Positions 23,201-33,676 of a stretch of DNA of 64,000 nucleotides are shown piece by piece. Source of the DNA: Hermatobates lingyangjiaoensis (taxonomy: Eukaryota; Arthropoda; Insecta; Hemiptera; Hermatobatidae); NCBI GenBank assembly GCA_026182355.1, contig JAPFBL010000084.1:13479001-13543000 (forward strand). Reading direction: 5' to 3'. A program made the translations under genes and the position numbers. The first letter of the stretch is position 1. Each line of letters starts with the position of its first letter. The notes under the pieces are model-generated. The model did not search any database. It saw only the letters and a program-made list of their open reading frames with translations, and was not told where the DNA came from.

Positions 23201-23852
23201 AAAGTCGTTTAGCGTAAAAAAACATTTTCTGAAAATAGAAACTGTACTGTAACGCCCCTTTGGTGAATGTAATTTTGAAAAAAAACTAGCTCAAATCATC
23301 ATCCACATAATGCACTATTTTTAGATATAGTTTCATTTTGATCCGTCAAATGGTACAGCTTGTATCGCTCTCAGAAGCTTTAAGTTCGAATTATAAGTCA
23401 AAATTTTTACACTTTATTGAGAAAAAAAATATCTCTTGTTGTTTTATAAATTTGAATATTTTTTTGTTTATTGTATTTGTAGCCTCAAAGATAATGACAA
23501 AATTACAAAACTCTAGAATTAGCAGTTCAGGAGAAAAAAATGTCTAAAAACAGGTTTTGGCAAAAAAAGTGACTTTCCCGTCATGTATAATTCCTCCCAA
23601 ACAATAGGGATCATCCATCTACACTATGGGGCCCATTTTTGTGTAAAATATCAACTTGATCCATCAAAGATTCTGGACCGTAGCGTGGTAACAAGCAATG
23701 CTAACATACGCATCCATCCACCGACCCACACACACACAGACATCATAGAGAAAACTTCATAAAAGACTTTTGGGACCTCAAAACGTAATTCCGTCAAAAT
23801 CTTGGGATCGAATTATTTCACGATCACTATACTTTACTTATAGTAAAGTAAA
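23201..23852 (+). repeat. Dispersed sequence related to 46.3-46.9 kb, ending in a TTTACTTATAGTAAA palindrome
   Basis: Contains repeated phrases about TTTGATCCGTCAAATGG and ATGGGGCCCATTTTTGTG that reappear in variant form at 46.6 kb. It ends with ACTTTACTTATAGTAAAGTA. The same TTTACT/AGTAAA palindrome marks the edge of family X, so this may be the far part of a longer X element. Confidence 0.4.
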
Positions 23853-24120
23853 AAAATCATAGAGAATAAACTTTATAATCGACTCTGTGTTTTCAGATCT
23901 CTTCTAAACTCAATTATTTTAAAACTAGCAGAAGTACCCGACGTTGCTCGGGAATAAAGAGAAGAAATGATAGACAGAATAGTAATTTTTATTTCTAACA
24001 TATATTTCTTCATAATTAGACAAAGATATACAATATCATATTTAAGACAACTGTATGAGACATTCATATTTTCAATTATCTTGAAAGCAAATCGTACATT
24101 TCACAATCCTTTACAATACT

Positions 24121-26565
24121 TTACAATACTTCTCTGTAAACTATATTCTTAGTTTTGCCTTGTGGTACATATATGAACAGATTTGATTTAATTCCAACTC
24201 TTGAGCAGCCAACATAAAGTTGACCATGTGAGAAACAATGTTCTTTCAAGTGTAAGCCTGCTACTTTCAGAGTCTGACCTTGAGACTTATTAATAGTCAT
24301 GGCAAAACATAACTTTATTGGAAATTGCAGCCTCTTGAATTGAATTACAGAATCAGTTGGTGATATTGGTATCCTGGGTATGAAAACTGATTCTCCTGCT
24401 GCACATCCAGATAGAATTATTGCTTCAATAACATGAGGCATCATTTTTTTGATAACAAATCTAGTCCCATTACAAAGCTTAGGTGGATCTAAATTTCTAA
24501 GTAACATTATTGGGCCACCAATTTTAAGTTCTAATTTATGAGAAGGCAGACCAGACATCTCCAAAGAATTCAAAAATTCAACTGGATAATTCACTGCTTC
24601 ATTTGGATCAATAACAGTGTCAATAGATTTGTAATTCATGGTGCCTCCCTCCAGGGAATTAATTAGCTGAGAATTGATTGAATTCACTGTAGAATTTTGA
24701 GGTGCTAGAATAGCCCTTTCACACAACCACTTCTCAGACTTGAAATTTTCTTGTAGATTTGGAAACACATTACAAATCAGATCAGTTTCTGTTTTCACTA
24801 TTGTACTTATTCTTGATGGATCTAATAAACCATCACTATCCAATGGTGCAGTTCCTCCTCCAAGGGCCAATAAATCTTCTGCAAATTGCTTAGACAATCG
24901 GTCTCTTTGCAAATATTCTCTCATATTTGTTTGGAGTTTAAGATTCTTCACATTCCTCCACAATCTTGAAGACTTTAAGCAAGCTTTTATTTCATCTGCT
25001 TTTGTACCTTTTGGGATCACTGGGAGAGTTTGTCTAAAATCACCAGACAAAACTAAAGTTATTCCTCCCATTGGCAAGTCATTTTCTCTGATATCTTTCA
25101 AATTTTTATCAACAGCTTCCAGAGCTTTCTTGTGTGCCATAGTACATTCATCCCAGATGATAAGACTACATTTTTTGAGAACTTGGGCAATATTTGAACT
25201 TTTAGTAATATTGCAAAAAGGATTTTCATTACTGGACAAATCTATGGGAAGCTTGAATGTAGAGTGGGCTGTTCTTCCATTAGGCAAAAGTGTAGCTGCT
25301 ATTCCTGAAGATGCAACAGCCAGAGCAATTCTTCCTTTCTGCCTTGCTTTAGCTAGTACCAATTTAGTCACAAAAGTTTTCCCAGTACCACCTGGAGCAT
25401 CCAAGAAGAAAATGCCTCCATGATTCTTTTGAACTGAATCTAAAATTTCCACATAAACTCTATTTTGCTCTGGTAAGAGCTTTGGCTCATTTTCATTAAT
25501 GAATCTGGTTAGAGCTTCTATGTCATAAGAGGTTTCTCTTAACATTTCTCTGCTTAATCCACTTTCATTGTTTCTGATGGGTTTAGGAAGACCATAAATT
25601 TGAAGTTCATTCCCTCCCATAGTGAGAACTTTATTTTCTATGTCAATCAATGACTTATTGTAGATTTGATCATTGTAAGTAATTTCAATTTCTGGAAATT
25701 GTAACTGGATTTGATAATGATAATCTTCTGTTAAATCATCCTTGTACTTTGTCCAAAGTCTGACAGGATCACTAACATTGCATGCATTGAGAAGCATTGC
25801 AAAAAGTGTTCTTAGTCCAGAAGGAGAAGTTGATACTGAGGCCTCTGAAAGTGTAGCATCCCATTGAGCATCATCTTCAAGCAATCCTCTCTGCAAGCAA
25901 GCTTCTCTGTAAGTTGGATACACAATCCCATTCACTGTTCTAAGGTCATTAAATGAGGTTGGACCTTTCACTTCAAATAATAACATTCTGAGGAAAAAGT
26001 ATTCATGTTGACTTGGGTGGATGGTATAGACTCTGCCAAGTGCACTATCAAACTTTATTTCTGGATGTCCTTCTACTGGAGTTCCTCTTTTCCGTCTTTT
26101 CCATGCTTTATTGTCCCAGGTATAATAAGAAGGTACCTGATGATAATACAATAATTTTGCAAATGGATCATGTTGACAAAGTTTAAAGAATGCAGTCAAT
26201 GTAGTATCTTTTTGAGCTTCAATTTGCTGTGCTGCAGTTGCTAGTGTAAAGTAGACTCTCTGTCCATTTTCTAGATGGACAGAGAGGTGAACAACTGTTG
26301 GATAATGATCATGCATAAGAAATCCAAATATTCTCCAGCATGCCTCAATACTACTGATATAGCGACCAGCAGTATACATTTCAATTTCATCTCTACTATT
26401 TTGTTGTTGAAGAGCATACATTGCTGCATCCGATCCTTTGTGCACATATTTACAAACATACTTAATTGACTTAATTGAGTTACAATACTCAACATTGATA
26501 TGCCCACCAAAGGTCTTTAGCAATAGGGGACTGTAAGGGACAATCCATCTATTATAAGCATTAAT
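24121..26565 (-). CDS. Helitron replicase/helicase, N-terminally truncated (PIF1-like helicase)
   Basis: An uninterrupted frame of about 815 codons. It begins after a stop at 26566-26568 with INAYNRWIVPYSPLLL, normally an internal segment. Numbered from the Leu codon at 26523, YVCKY at 22-26 matches the Rep tyrosine motif of Helitrons. A PIF1/RecD-like helicase follows: Walker A GGTGKT at 378-383, SGIAATLL near 406-413, Walker B IIWDEC at 455-460, LSGDFRQTLPVI at 492-503, and a C-terminal INKSQGQTL plus YVGCSR. In the family, Rep nicks and joins DNA and the helicase unwinds it. The upstream zinc finger and HUH motif are absent, so this copy should not catalyse transposition alone. It has no ATG at its start; translation is doubtful. 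The lack of stops over 800 codons suggests a young copy. It is not a host PIF1 gene, given the Rep remnant and the Helitron ends around it. Confidence 0.9.
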   Translation of the reverse strand: MNAYNRWIVPYSPLLLKTFGGHINVEYCNSIKSIKYVCKYVHKGSDAAMYALQQQNSRDEIEMYTAGRYISSIEACWRIFGFLMHDHYPTVVHLSVHLENGQRVYFTLATAAQQIEAQKDTTLTAFFKLCQHDPFAKLLYYHQVPSYYTWDNKAWKRRKRGTPVEGHPEIKFDSALGRVYTIHPSQHEYFFLRMLLFEVKGPTSFNDLRTVNGIVYPTYREACLQRGLLEDDAQWDATLSEASVSTSPSGLRTLFAMLLNACNVSDPVRLWTKYKDDLTEDYHYQIQLQFPEIEITYNDQIYNKSLIDIENKVLTMGGNELQIYGLPKPIRNNESGLSREMLRETSYDIEALTRFINENEPKLLPEQNRVYVEILDSVQKNHGGIFFLDAPGGTGKTFVTKLVLAKARQKGRIALAVASSGIAATLLPNGRTAHSTFKLPIDLSSNENPFCNITKSSNIAQVLKKCSLIIWDECTMAHKKALEAVDKNLKDIRENDLPMGGITLVLSGDFRQTLPVIPKGTKADEIKACLKSSRLWRNVKNLKLQTNMREYLQRDRLSKQFAEDLLALGGGTAPLDSDGLLDPSRISTIVKTETDLICNVFPNLQENFKSEKWLCERAILAPQNSTVNSINSQLINSLEGGTMNYKSIDTVIDPNEAVNYPVEFLNSLEMSGLPSHKLELKIGGPIMLLRNLDPPKLCNGTRFVIKKMMPHVIEAIILSGCAAGESVFIPRIPISPTDSVIQFKRLQFPIKLCFAMTINKSQGQTLKVAGLHLKEHCFSHGQLYVGCSRVGIKSNLFIYVPQGKTKNIVYREVL

Positions 26566-26629
26566 TTAAAGAAAGGGAACGTATTTAATTATTTACATTT
26601 TTCTGCTTAAATACAATGTGAAACTACTT

Positions 26630-26631
<2 letters not shown>

Positions 26632-26671
<40 letters not shown>

Positions 26672-26692
26672 GTTAGCAAAACACACACACAC
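26632..26692. repeat. (GT)n/(CA)n hairpin inside the Helitron
   Basis: About 18 GT units are followed by TTTTG, TTAG and CAAAACACACACACAC. GTGTGTGTGTTTTG and CAAAACACACACAC are complementary around a TTAG loop, giving a 14-bp hairpin. Confidence 0.9.
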
Positions 26693-26726
26693 TTTTCGTT
26701 TTAGGCTTGTACTAAGGGAATGTGGT

Positions 26727-26864
26727 TAGTGTAAGCCAGGGATGCGCAAAGGTTTTTGTCTATGGTTGATGTGGGATCCCCCCACTGGGAGCCCTTAGTG
26801 TAAGCCAGGGATGTGCAAAGGTTTTTGTCTATGGTTGATGTGGGCTCCCAGTGGGGGGATGGTG
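26727..26864. repeat. 69-bp tandem duplication with an internal 19-bp inverted repeat
   Basis: GTAAGCCAGGGATG starts at 26731 and again at 26800, with about 45 nearly identical bases in each unit. The inter-unit part ATCCCCCCACTGGGAGCCC (26776-26794) is exactly complementary to 26842-26860. Confidence 0.9.
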
Positions 26865-27005
26865 CTTTGCAAAGTGGCCTAAAACCTTCCTTATTACCAC
26901 ATGTGGCCACATGTAAAATTTCAGAAAGATTCGTCAAGTCTGTGAGGAATGCATAGAGGACAAACGGACATACAAACATACAGACGAACAAAATTATATA
27001 TTAGA

Positions 27006-27977
27006 TATTTCATTTTGAATATTTTGCTATCAATTTTGTATGATAATGTTTTTACAGTGTATAAAAATCAATAATTATATCAATTTTTATATTTTGAATA
27101 GCCTAACAGATTTCGACGTAGCTAAGATTATTTTTGAATTAATTCGCATTATACTCTTCAATACGTAATTAGTAATACTATTTATTAGTAGATTAAACAC
27201 AGAGTGCGTACATAAGCGCACAGTTCAAGCAATAGCTCTCAAGCTTTCTTGGTTTGTCACTAGTAGCGAGTAAAAATATACATAATCTGGATGTTTTTCA
27301 AATACTTATAATTTATCAAACAAATATAGTCTTTCTCTGTTTTCTATTTTCAGTTTAATCAGTTCGGGCGAGATTTGATATTTGTCATCTATATTTTACT
27401 GTAGTTTGTTAATTATCCGTATCAACAAACAAGAGTCCTTAAAAAGTTCGTTTGTCACCATTCCAAAACACTTTTTTGACCTTCTGATCTAGAAGAAAAA
27501 AAATTCCTTCCAGGTTAGAAGGAACTTTTAATTCAAGTATGTGGACAGACATTTACCAAATCACAAAGAATCTAATTATCTTTTGCAAAATACTCCCTAA
27601 AAAAGACGATAGTAATTCTGTTTTTGTGATATCCAGCTACTCGGTACGCACACACATACGACATATTTGCAAATTACAATCGTGCAATGAAGGAATAAGG
27701 AGAATAAAATTTTAAAATTGAAATGATTTTCCTCTTTTTGGATTTAATGTATTATTGGAATGATAAAAATGTGAAAAATTAATTGAACACTTTGTCATAA
27801 TTACTACATATATAAGCAGATGATTACGTAGAGTAGCACATGATTACGTTCCTAAATGATCCCGTAAGTACCGAGAAGTGATAAAAACAATGGCAAAAGT
27901 CATAAAGAAAAATTAATTTTTAATCTCAAAGAGGTCTTCTTTTTTACTGGATAAATTTGTTTAACCAAGTAAAAAAA
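27006..27977. other. No feature recognised
   Basis: AT-rich sequence between the helicase Helitron and a family X copy. No frame or structure can be supported. Confidence 0.5.
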
Positions 27978-30900
27978 GTTGGAGTGACCTACACTCAACT
28001 TTACTATAAGTAAACAATATCATACCACTTGGGTATCTTTATAAATAAAATAATGATTTTGTCTGTATATTGGTTAGAACTGACTCATTTCAAACTTTCT
28101 TTCCGTTTCATACATTTGAGAAACCGAATCCACCCTTAGAAAAATTTCTGTCGGTTTGTCGGTTTGTCGGTTTATCCGCAAACCTTTGTCACAAGTAAAC
28201 TCAGCTACCATAAGACATATAAAGCTGAAACTTTTACAGTAGATTTGTGTATGTCTAACTTAAAATATAGGCTCTGAATTGCTTGGACATTCAACGTAGA
28301 AGTGAAGTTATGGACGTTTAACGCAAAAACGTTTGTCACAAGTAAACTCAGCCACCATAAGACATAGCGAGCTGAATCATTGGCACTGGATTTGTCTATG
28401 CCTAACTTAAAATATGGGCTCTAAATAGATTGATAATTCAGTACAGAAGCGAAGTTATGGGGCTTTTAGCTGTATTTTCCTAACTTCACAGACAAGTTTG
28501 TTTTGAAAATACACAGGTGTGGCAAGTAGGTATTGTTAGTTGATTTTAATTTCAATTGAGCATATGAATATATTACGTATTTGACATCGTTGAAATGGTG
28601 TTTCACAGAGTTGAGGATGTACTATCTATTAAGAATAAATGTTTTTTAAACGAGCAATTCTCAACTCTTAATATGAACAGGGAGGAAAAATCAACAAACA
28701 AGTTCTTAGGCCATATCATATCGAGGAAAGAACTTACAAGTCAGTAATGAGATTGGATTAGTGATAAAGAAGCAGTTCATTACATAACCGAATTTCTTGA
28801 CACTGAATTTATTTCTCCTAAGCAGCCTGCTCATGAGTAAAAACTTCAAGTAGGAGCATCATCATGCTGTGATTTAGTATCAGTAACAAATTACATGTTA
28901 CGAAACGTGAGTGCCCCAAAACTGTGCAACGGGACACGTCTCTGTGTTCGTGCTCTACACAGATATGCCATAGAGGCGGCCATCTTGACTGGGTGTGGAA
29001 TGTGGAGTCTGTGTGTATACCACTCATACCATTAATTCCGAGCCACTGTCTGTTTCCGTTGAAATGATCGCAAAGTCCTGTCAGAGTCTATTTCGCAATG
29101 ACGTTAACTAAGTCGCAAAGGGAGACTTATCTAACGCCGGAATTCAAGTTAGCGAGACCAAGTTTTTCTCACATGGTCAACTGTAGTTTACTTGCTCAAG
29201 AGTCAGAGGTTTCAACTGTTTGTTCTTCCGTGAACCTGAAGGACAGACAGCTAATGTGGTGTATACAGAGGCATTTTTTTAACACTGTACCAATAATGGT
29301 ATTTTCTACTATTCTATAATTTCTAATTATAGTATTAGTATAATACTATAATTGATATTTTGGAATACCAAGTATAATAGAATTTTTGATTCCGTCAAAG
29401 ACGGGTACGTTTGCTAGTGTATTATATATAATGTAATAAACGAATATTTTTTTTAATTTAAAATGTGGATAATATAAAAAATGGTAATAAAGTAAAGGGA
29501 TCTAGCCAGGGTAGCCAGTAGCTTGCTTGCTCGCCGATGACAGTAGTGCAAATGTATTATAAATAAATACAACAAAAATATTTTTTTTTAATTTAATATT
29601 TGCGTAATATAAACACTGGTAATAAAGTAAGGTATGGAACCAGAGTAGCCCAGTGGCTTGCGTGCTAGCTTTTGACTGGGAGCACGTTAATTAAAACTAA
29701 CTCATTTCAAGTTTTCTTTACGTTTCATACTTCAGAGTAGCCACATGTACCCTTAGAATAATTCCTGTCTGTCGGTTTGTCCACAAAATATTGCCACCAA
29801 AAGATATTGAAACTTTGATTGTAGATTTGTGTATGTCTAACTTAAAATCTAATCTGTGGATGGATGGAATATTCAATGATGAAGCGAAGTTATGAACTTT
29901 TAAGTCGTGTTTAGCTAACTACACACACATGTTTATTTTGAAAATATACAGGTGTAGCAATTAGGTATTGTTAGTTGACTTTAATTTCATTTGCGTACAT
30001 GAATATTTGCTTATAGCAAAATGCTAATATATGAATATTATGCTTATTTGAGCTTATTGACAAGGTGTTTCCCAGAGTTCAAGATGTACTGTCTATTCAG
30101 AATAAATGGCTTTGTGAACGAGCAATGCTCAAGCCTTACTAATGAACAGGCAGAAAAATCAGCAAACATGTTCTTACGCTATATCAACCCGAAGATAGAA
30201 CTTAAAAGTCAGTAAAGAGAGTGATTAGTAATGAGGAACTAGTTTATTATCTAACTGAATTTCTTGACTCCGTGACTGCTCTTGGACTGCCTGCTCATGA
30301 GTAAAAACTTCAAGTAGGAGCATCATCATGCTGTGATTTAGTATCGGTAACAAATTTCATGTTACGCAACTTGAGTGTCCCAGGAAATTTGCAACGGGAC
30401 ACGACTCGGAGTTTGTGCTCTGCACAGATGTGCCGTAGAGGCGGCCATCATGACTGGGTGTGGAATGTGGAGTCTGTGTGTATACCACCCATACGATTGA
30501 TTCCGAGCCACTGTCTCTTTCCGTTGAAATGATTCCAAAGTCCCGTCAGAGTCTATTTCGCAATGACGTTAACTAAGTCGCAAAGGGAGACTTTATCTAA
30601 CGCCGGAATTCAAGTTAGCAAGAAAAGTTTTTTTCACATGGTCAACTATAGTTTACTTGCTCAATAGTCAGAGGTTCCAACTGTTTGTTCTTCCGTGAAC
30701 CTGAAGGACAGACAGCTAATGTGGTGTATACAGGGGTATTTGTTTAACACTGTACTAATAATGGTATTTTCTACTATTCTATAATTTCTAATTATAGTAT
30801 TAGTATAATACTATAATTGATATTTTGGAATACCAAGTATAATAGAATTTTTGATTCCGTCAAAGACGGGTACGTTTGCTAGTATAATATATAATGTTCC

Positions 30901-31250
30901 ATTTAGGTACAATATAAATGTCTTAATGAGAGAGGTTTATTAGTCTTTCATTCATGGAGATAGTACAGATGGTGATTGATCCACTTATCAATATAGATGT
31001 TTAATTTTGTAAATAGCATAATATCATAAGTATAGCTACAGCAGTAATACCATTTTTGAAAAGCGAAAGTGTAGATTTCGTGCTATGAAATAAGTAATTT
31101 CTTACAGAAGAACATAGCTTTTGTTCCAATAACCAGTGGATCTCTTCCATAGTTTATCTAACCACCTTCTACAATGAAGGTTTAAGACAAATTTGCCATT
31201 TAAAACTTGAAAATAATCATATTTTGTCTGAAAACGTTACAGAATATTGG
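27978..31250 (+). repeat. Dispersed repeat family X, copy 3, split by a composite Helitron
   Basis: 27978-28035 carries the X leading edge (GGAGTGACCTACACTCAA, CTTTACTATAAGTAAAC, ACCACTTGGGTA). 30883-31250 continues TATAATATATAATGTTCCAT and then the usual X landmarks (GTGATTGATCCACTTATCAA and so on). Joining the two sides across the Helitron restores the order seen in the inverted copy at 46.2 kb. Confidence 0.75.
28036..30882 (+). mobile_element. Composite non-autonomous Helitron, copy AB (two units, two terminators)
   Basis: The 5' end is A|TCTTTATAAATAAAATAATG at 28036. A first complete 3' end (CCGTCAAAGACGG hairpin, then GTACGTTTG and CTAG) ends at 29417. A second identical 3' end finishes at 30882, followed by T. 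Unit 1 (28036-29417) and the latter part of unit 2 (about 29690-30882) are homologous copies. Between them sit two modules of about 135 bp (29483 and 29618) containing GGTAATAAAGTAA and GTAGCC..GTGGCTTGCTTGC-type sequence. No protein is encoded. Confidence 0.85.
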
Positions 31251-31987
31251 ACCAATATTAATTCTTAGTAAATACCACCTGACTGCAGCAGCTGAGTAAT
31301 TTTTACTCGCCCTCTCAACTTCATACATGGTCGAAGCTGCCAACGCAATTCTGACGAAGCAAAGGAACCGACTGAATTTGAAGAACTGTGGTGATTTGTG
31401 ACCACGGTCGCAATATATATCTATAGAGATACGTTAACCTTATGATGGCGTACTCAGGAAACTTCATTTCGCAAATGAAAGAGGTGTGTGGACCTCTTAG
31501 TAATTAGCCTTTCTGGATACTTCACTGACTACCCTTGTAAATGACTACAGTTGAAGAGTGTCTCAATCATCCTATTCAATCCATACCGAGTCAATCTACT
31601 ACCTGTGCCACCTAATATGTAAGTCGAATGTACCGAAAAGTATTATAAAAAATAAGATAGTCTGATTAATAAAATTTGAAGATTTATGACATTTAAATGA
31701 TATATTTAATTAATATAAATCAATGAGAATCATTGAATTATTCTATTATTACACTAAATAATAACAGAAAATGTTATTTATTGGCCAAGTTGTTTTCCAA
31801 AACTTGAATCGTCTGTGCTGTCAGTTTAAAATTGTCACCTTATTTTCCTCATTTGGGCTGTTTCCCTTCAATTTCTACTCAGGCTGCCTCGCCGTTTTCC
31901 AGCTTCTACACCTTCTGTATATCGGTAGATAATATATATTTAAATATATTTATAACGTTCAAATCACCAAAATAAATGATAAAAAGG

Positions 31988-32092
31988 CTAAGATCTTCCA
32001 ACCGTAACAAGCGGTCTTCGTCAGCGTCAAATAACTACGGTTGGGATTTGATTCTGACAAAGACCGCTTGTTACTGTTGAAAGTTCAGTCTT
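31988..32092. repeat. Foldback repeat, copy 2
   Basis: Inverted arms with AACCGTAACAAGCGGTCTTC and its near complement GACCGCTTGTTACTGTTGAA flank a spacer of about 30 bp. It is the same family as the hairpin at 15.56 kb. Between 31250 and 31987 no feature is recognised. Confidence 0.75.
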
Positions 32093-32100
32093 TTTCCCCC

Positions 32101-32720
32101 ACAATGAGGACTGTGAAACCCAAAAACACTGGTACATTGGTATGACTACCACTTCCCTATCAAGAAGCCTCACCATGCACCTAATGGCCATGCACCTAAT
32201 CCTGCAAAAAACATATGCAGGACAAGCATAATGTTAAATTTACCTGAGAGATGTTGGTTATAAATACTAAAATAATAAAAAAAGAAAGTAACCACCATAA
32301 ATTAAGAATTTTAGAGGCTATATTAATCAAAAAATTGAAGCCACTCCTAAATATTCGAGTCGAAAACAGTAGCCGTATTTTGAGGCTGTTTAATTCACAT
32401 CAAGGGCATCCAGAATCCCTTGCAGGTAGTGACTCAGGCCGAGAGGCCACTCACCCCACAGGATTAACGCCCACCTTTTCTTAAACTTAATAGAAAACAA
32501 CCCCTTCAATCTGTTGAATCAATCTGTGTATATAATAAACCAGATAATTCACCATAGAAGTTATTCACGTCCTGATGATGAATATTGATCATTCGAAACA
32601 TGTCGACTATAAGAGATGTACTTTATTGTGTAGACACAATAACGAGAGTGTTATTTAAAAAAATTTAGAAACTTATTAAGAGACAGGTATCAGCTAAATT
32701 TGGTATCATTTTCAATAATA
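32101..32720 (+). pseudogene. Penelope-like element 3' end: GIY-YIG relic and terminal segment
   Basis: Codons from about 32127 read HWYIGMTTTSLSRSLTMHL, which fits the YIG half of a GIY-YIG domain plus its following helix. After a frame change, 32255-32390 reads KESNHHKLRILEAILIKKLK then PLLNI and SSRILRLF, the characteristic C-terminal end of PLE GIY-YIG domains (ILEA..I....P.LN). Downstream, 32561-32720 is about 85% alike by eye to 51895-52060 and includes a hammerhead-like core at 32572-32604. The coding part is broken by stops and an inserted foldback; RT is absent. Confidence 0.65.
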
Positions 32721-33483
32721 AATATATATAGAACCGTACTTTCGTGGGTAAATATTCAACATGTTGAATAGTGCCAAATAATAATATTTCGAAAGAAAAT
32801 ATTAGGAATAGGTAGATGTAGAAAAATCTTGGTGAACGGAATGAAGATGTCGTTATGCGCTATTCTAAGCAACGTCTTGAAAAATAGTGAAGAATAATAC
32901 TTCTATTCACTACTAGTGAATTTTATTTGCTTTACCATCTGTTTATCGAGTTAAAAACAGTTTTGTAAACAACTTTTAGAATATTCAACCTGAACCTACT
33001 TTTTGTACAAAAGTATTGATTAAAGCTTTGAAAATAATAAGGTAATTTAAAAATTTGTTTAAAATCCTGATTATTTTAAACGAACGACAAACTGAGATTG
33101 AATGTTTACCGAAGCTGCAGTATATGTCATGAAATTAAAAATAAGCGAAGGCTTTGTTTATTCCCTTCCAACTAGCTGTTGGACCAAGCAGGAGTTATAG
33201 TTACTTTTATAACTTGTCATGTTAAATCAATCATGCTTTGCACATTATACGCTTTGATGATGACTTTTAATTAATATGCCAGGTTGTTTTATTTTTTAAC
33301 GCTTAATGAGTTATGTTGCGCTGTAGTACTTTATTTCATGTCAAATAGCTCTACATTAAACAGTTCTTTTGTATATCATTATGCTATGAATTGATAATGT
33401 TTGTCTTTGTTTTTGATAATGTTTGAGTGGCCTCTCATTTTTCCATTGACCGTGTTTCATTTGTGATTTTTTCCTAATATTGT

Positions 33484-33676
33484 TAGAATGCCAGTAGCAT
33501 GGTAGAATGGACGCGGACATGGTGCCATAGTTGAGTGGACGAGGCTATGTTGGCATATTAGAGAACAATGATAAAAGCCTGGCTTATACAAAACAAAAAC
33601 CGCGGTCTCTCCTCCAGTAATTACAACAGGCTGTAGATTCTGGAAAAAGTTCTCGTGATAATAAACACGTTACACT
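33484..33676 (+). repeat. Candidate solo LTR
   Basis: The segment starts TGTTAGAATG and ends CACGTTACA, contains GATAAAAGCC (TATA-like) and an AATAAA close to its end, and is followed by CTGTGAACATCAGTGGGGGC. These fit an LTR of Ty3/gypsy or BEL type, but no second copy, primer-binding site or coding region was found. Confidence 0.22.

Larger units (their letters stand above)
23925..27005 (-). mobile_element. Helitron with intact helicase frame but truncated Rep region, 3081 bp
   Basis: On the minus strand the element opens with TCTAATATATAATTTTG at 27005, preceded by host A. It closes with hairpin CCCGAGCAACGTCGGG, then TACTTCTG and CTAG ending at 23925, followed by host T. This is exact A|T insertion with TC and CTAG ends. 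Inside is one long frame for the C-terminal half of a Rep/helicase (24121-26565). The 440 bp between the 5' end and that frame hold a GT/CA hairpin and a 69-bp tandem duplication instead of the N-terminal Rep coding sequence. The element is therefore an internal-deletion derivative with both cis ends intact. Confidence 0.85.

Noticed and set aside
24740..25423. 227-codon plus-strand frame opposite the helicase
   Set aside because: It is an antisense shadow of the Helitron helicase frame and has no recognisable motif.
24121..26565. Host PIF1 helicase gene
   Set aside because: The Rep tyrosine segment upstream of the helicase and the Helitron TC/CTAG borders around it identify a transposon protein.
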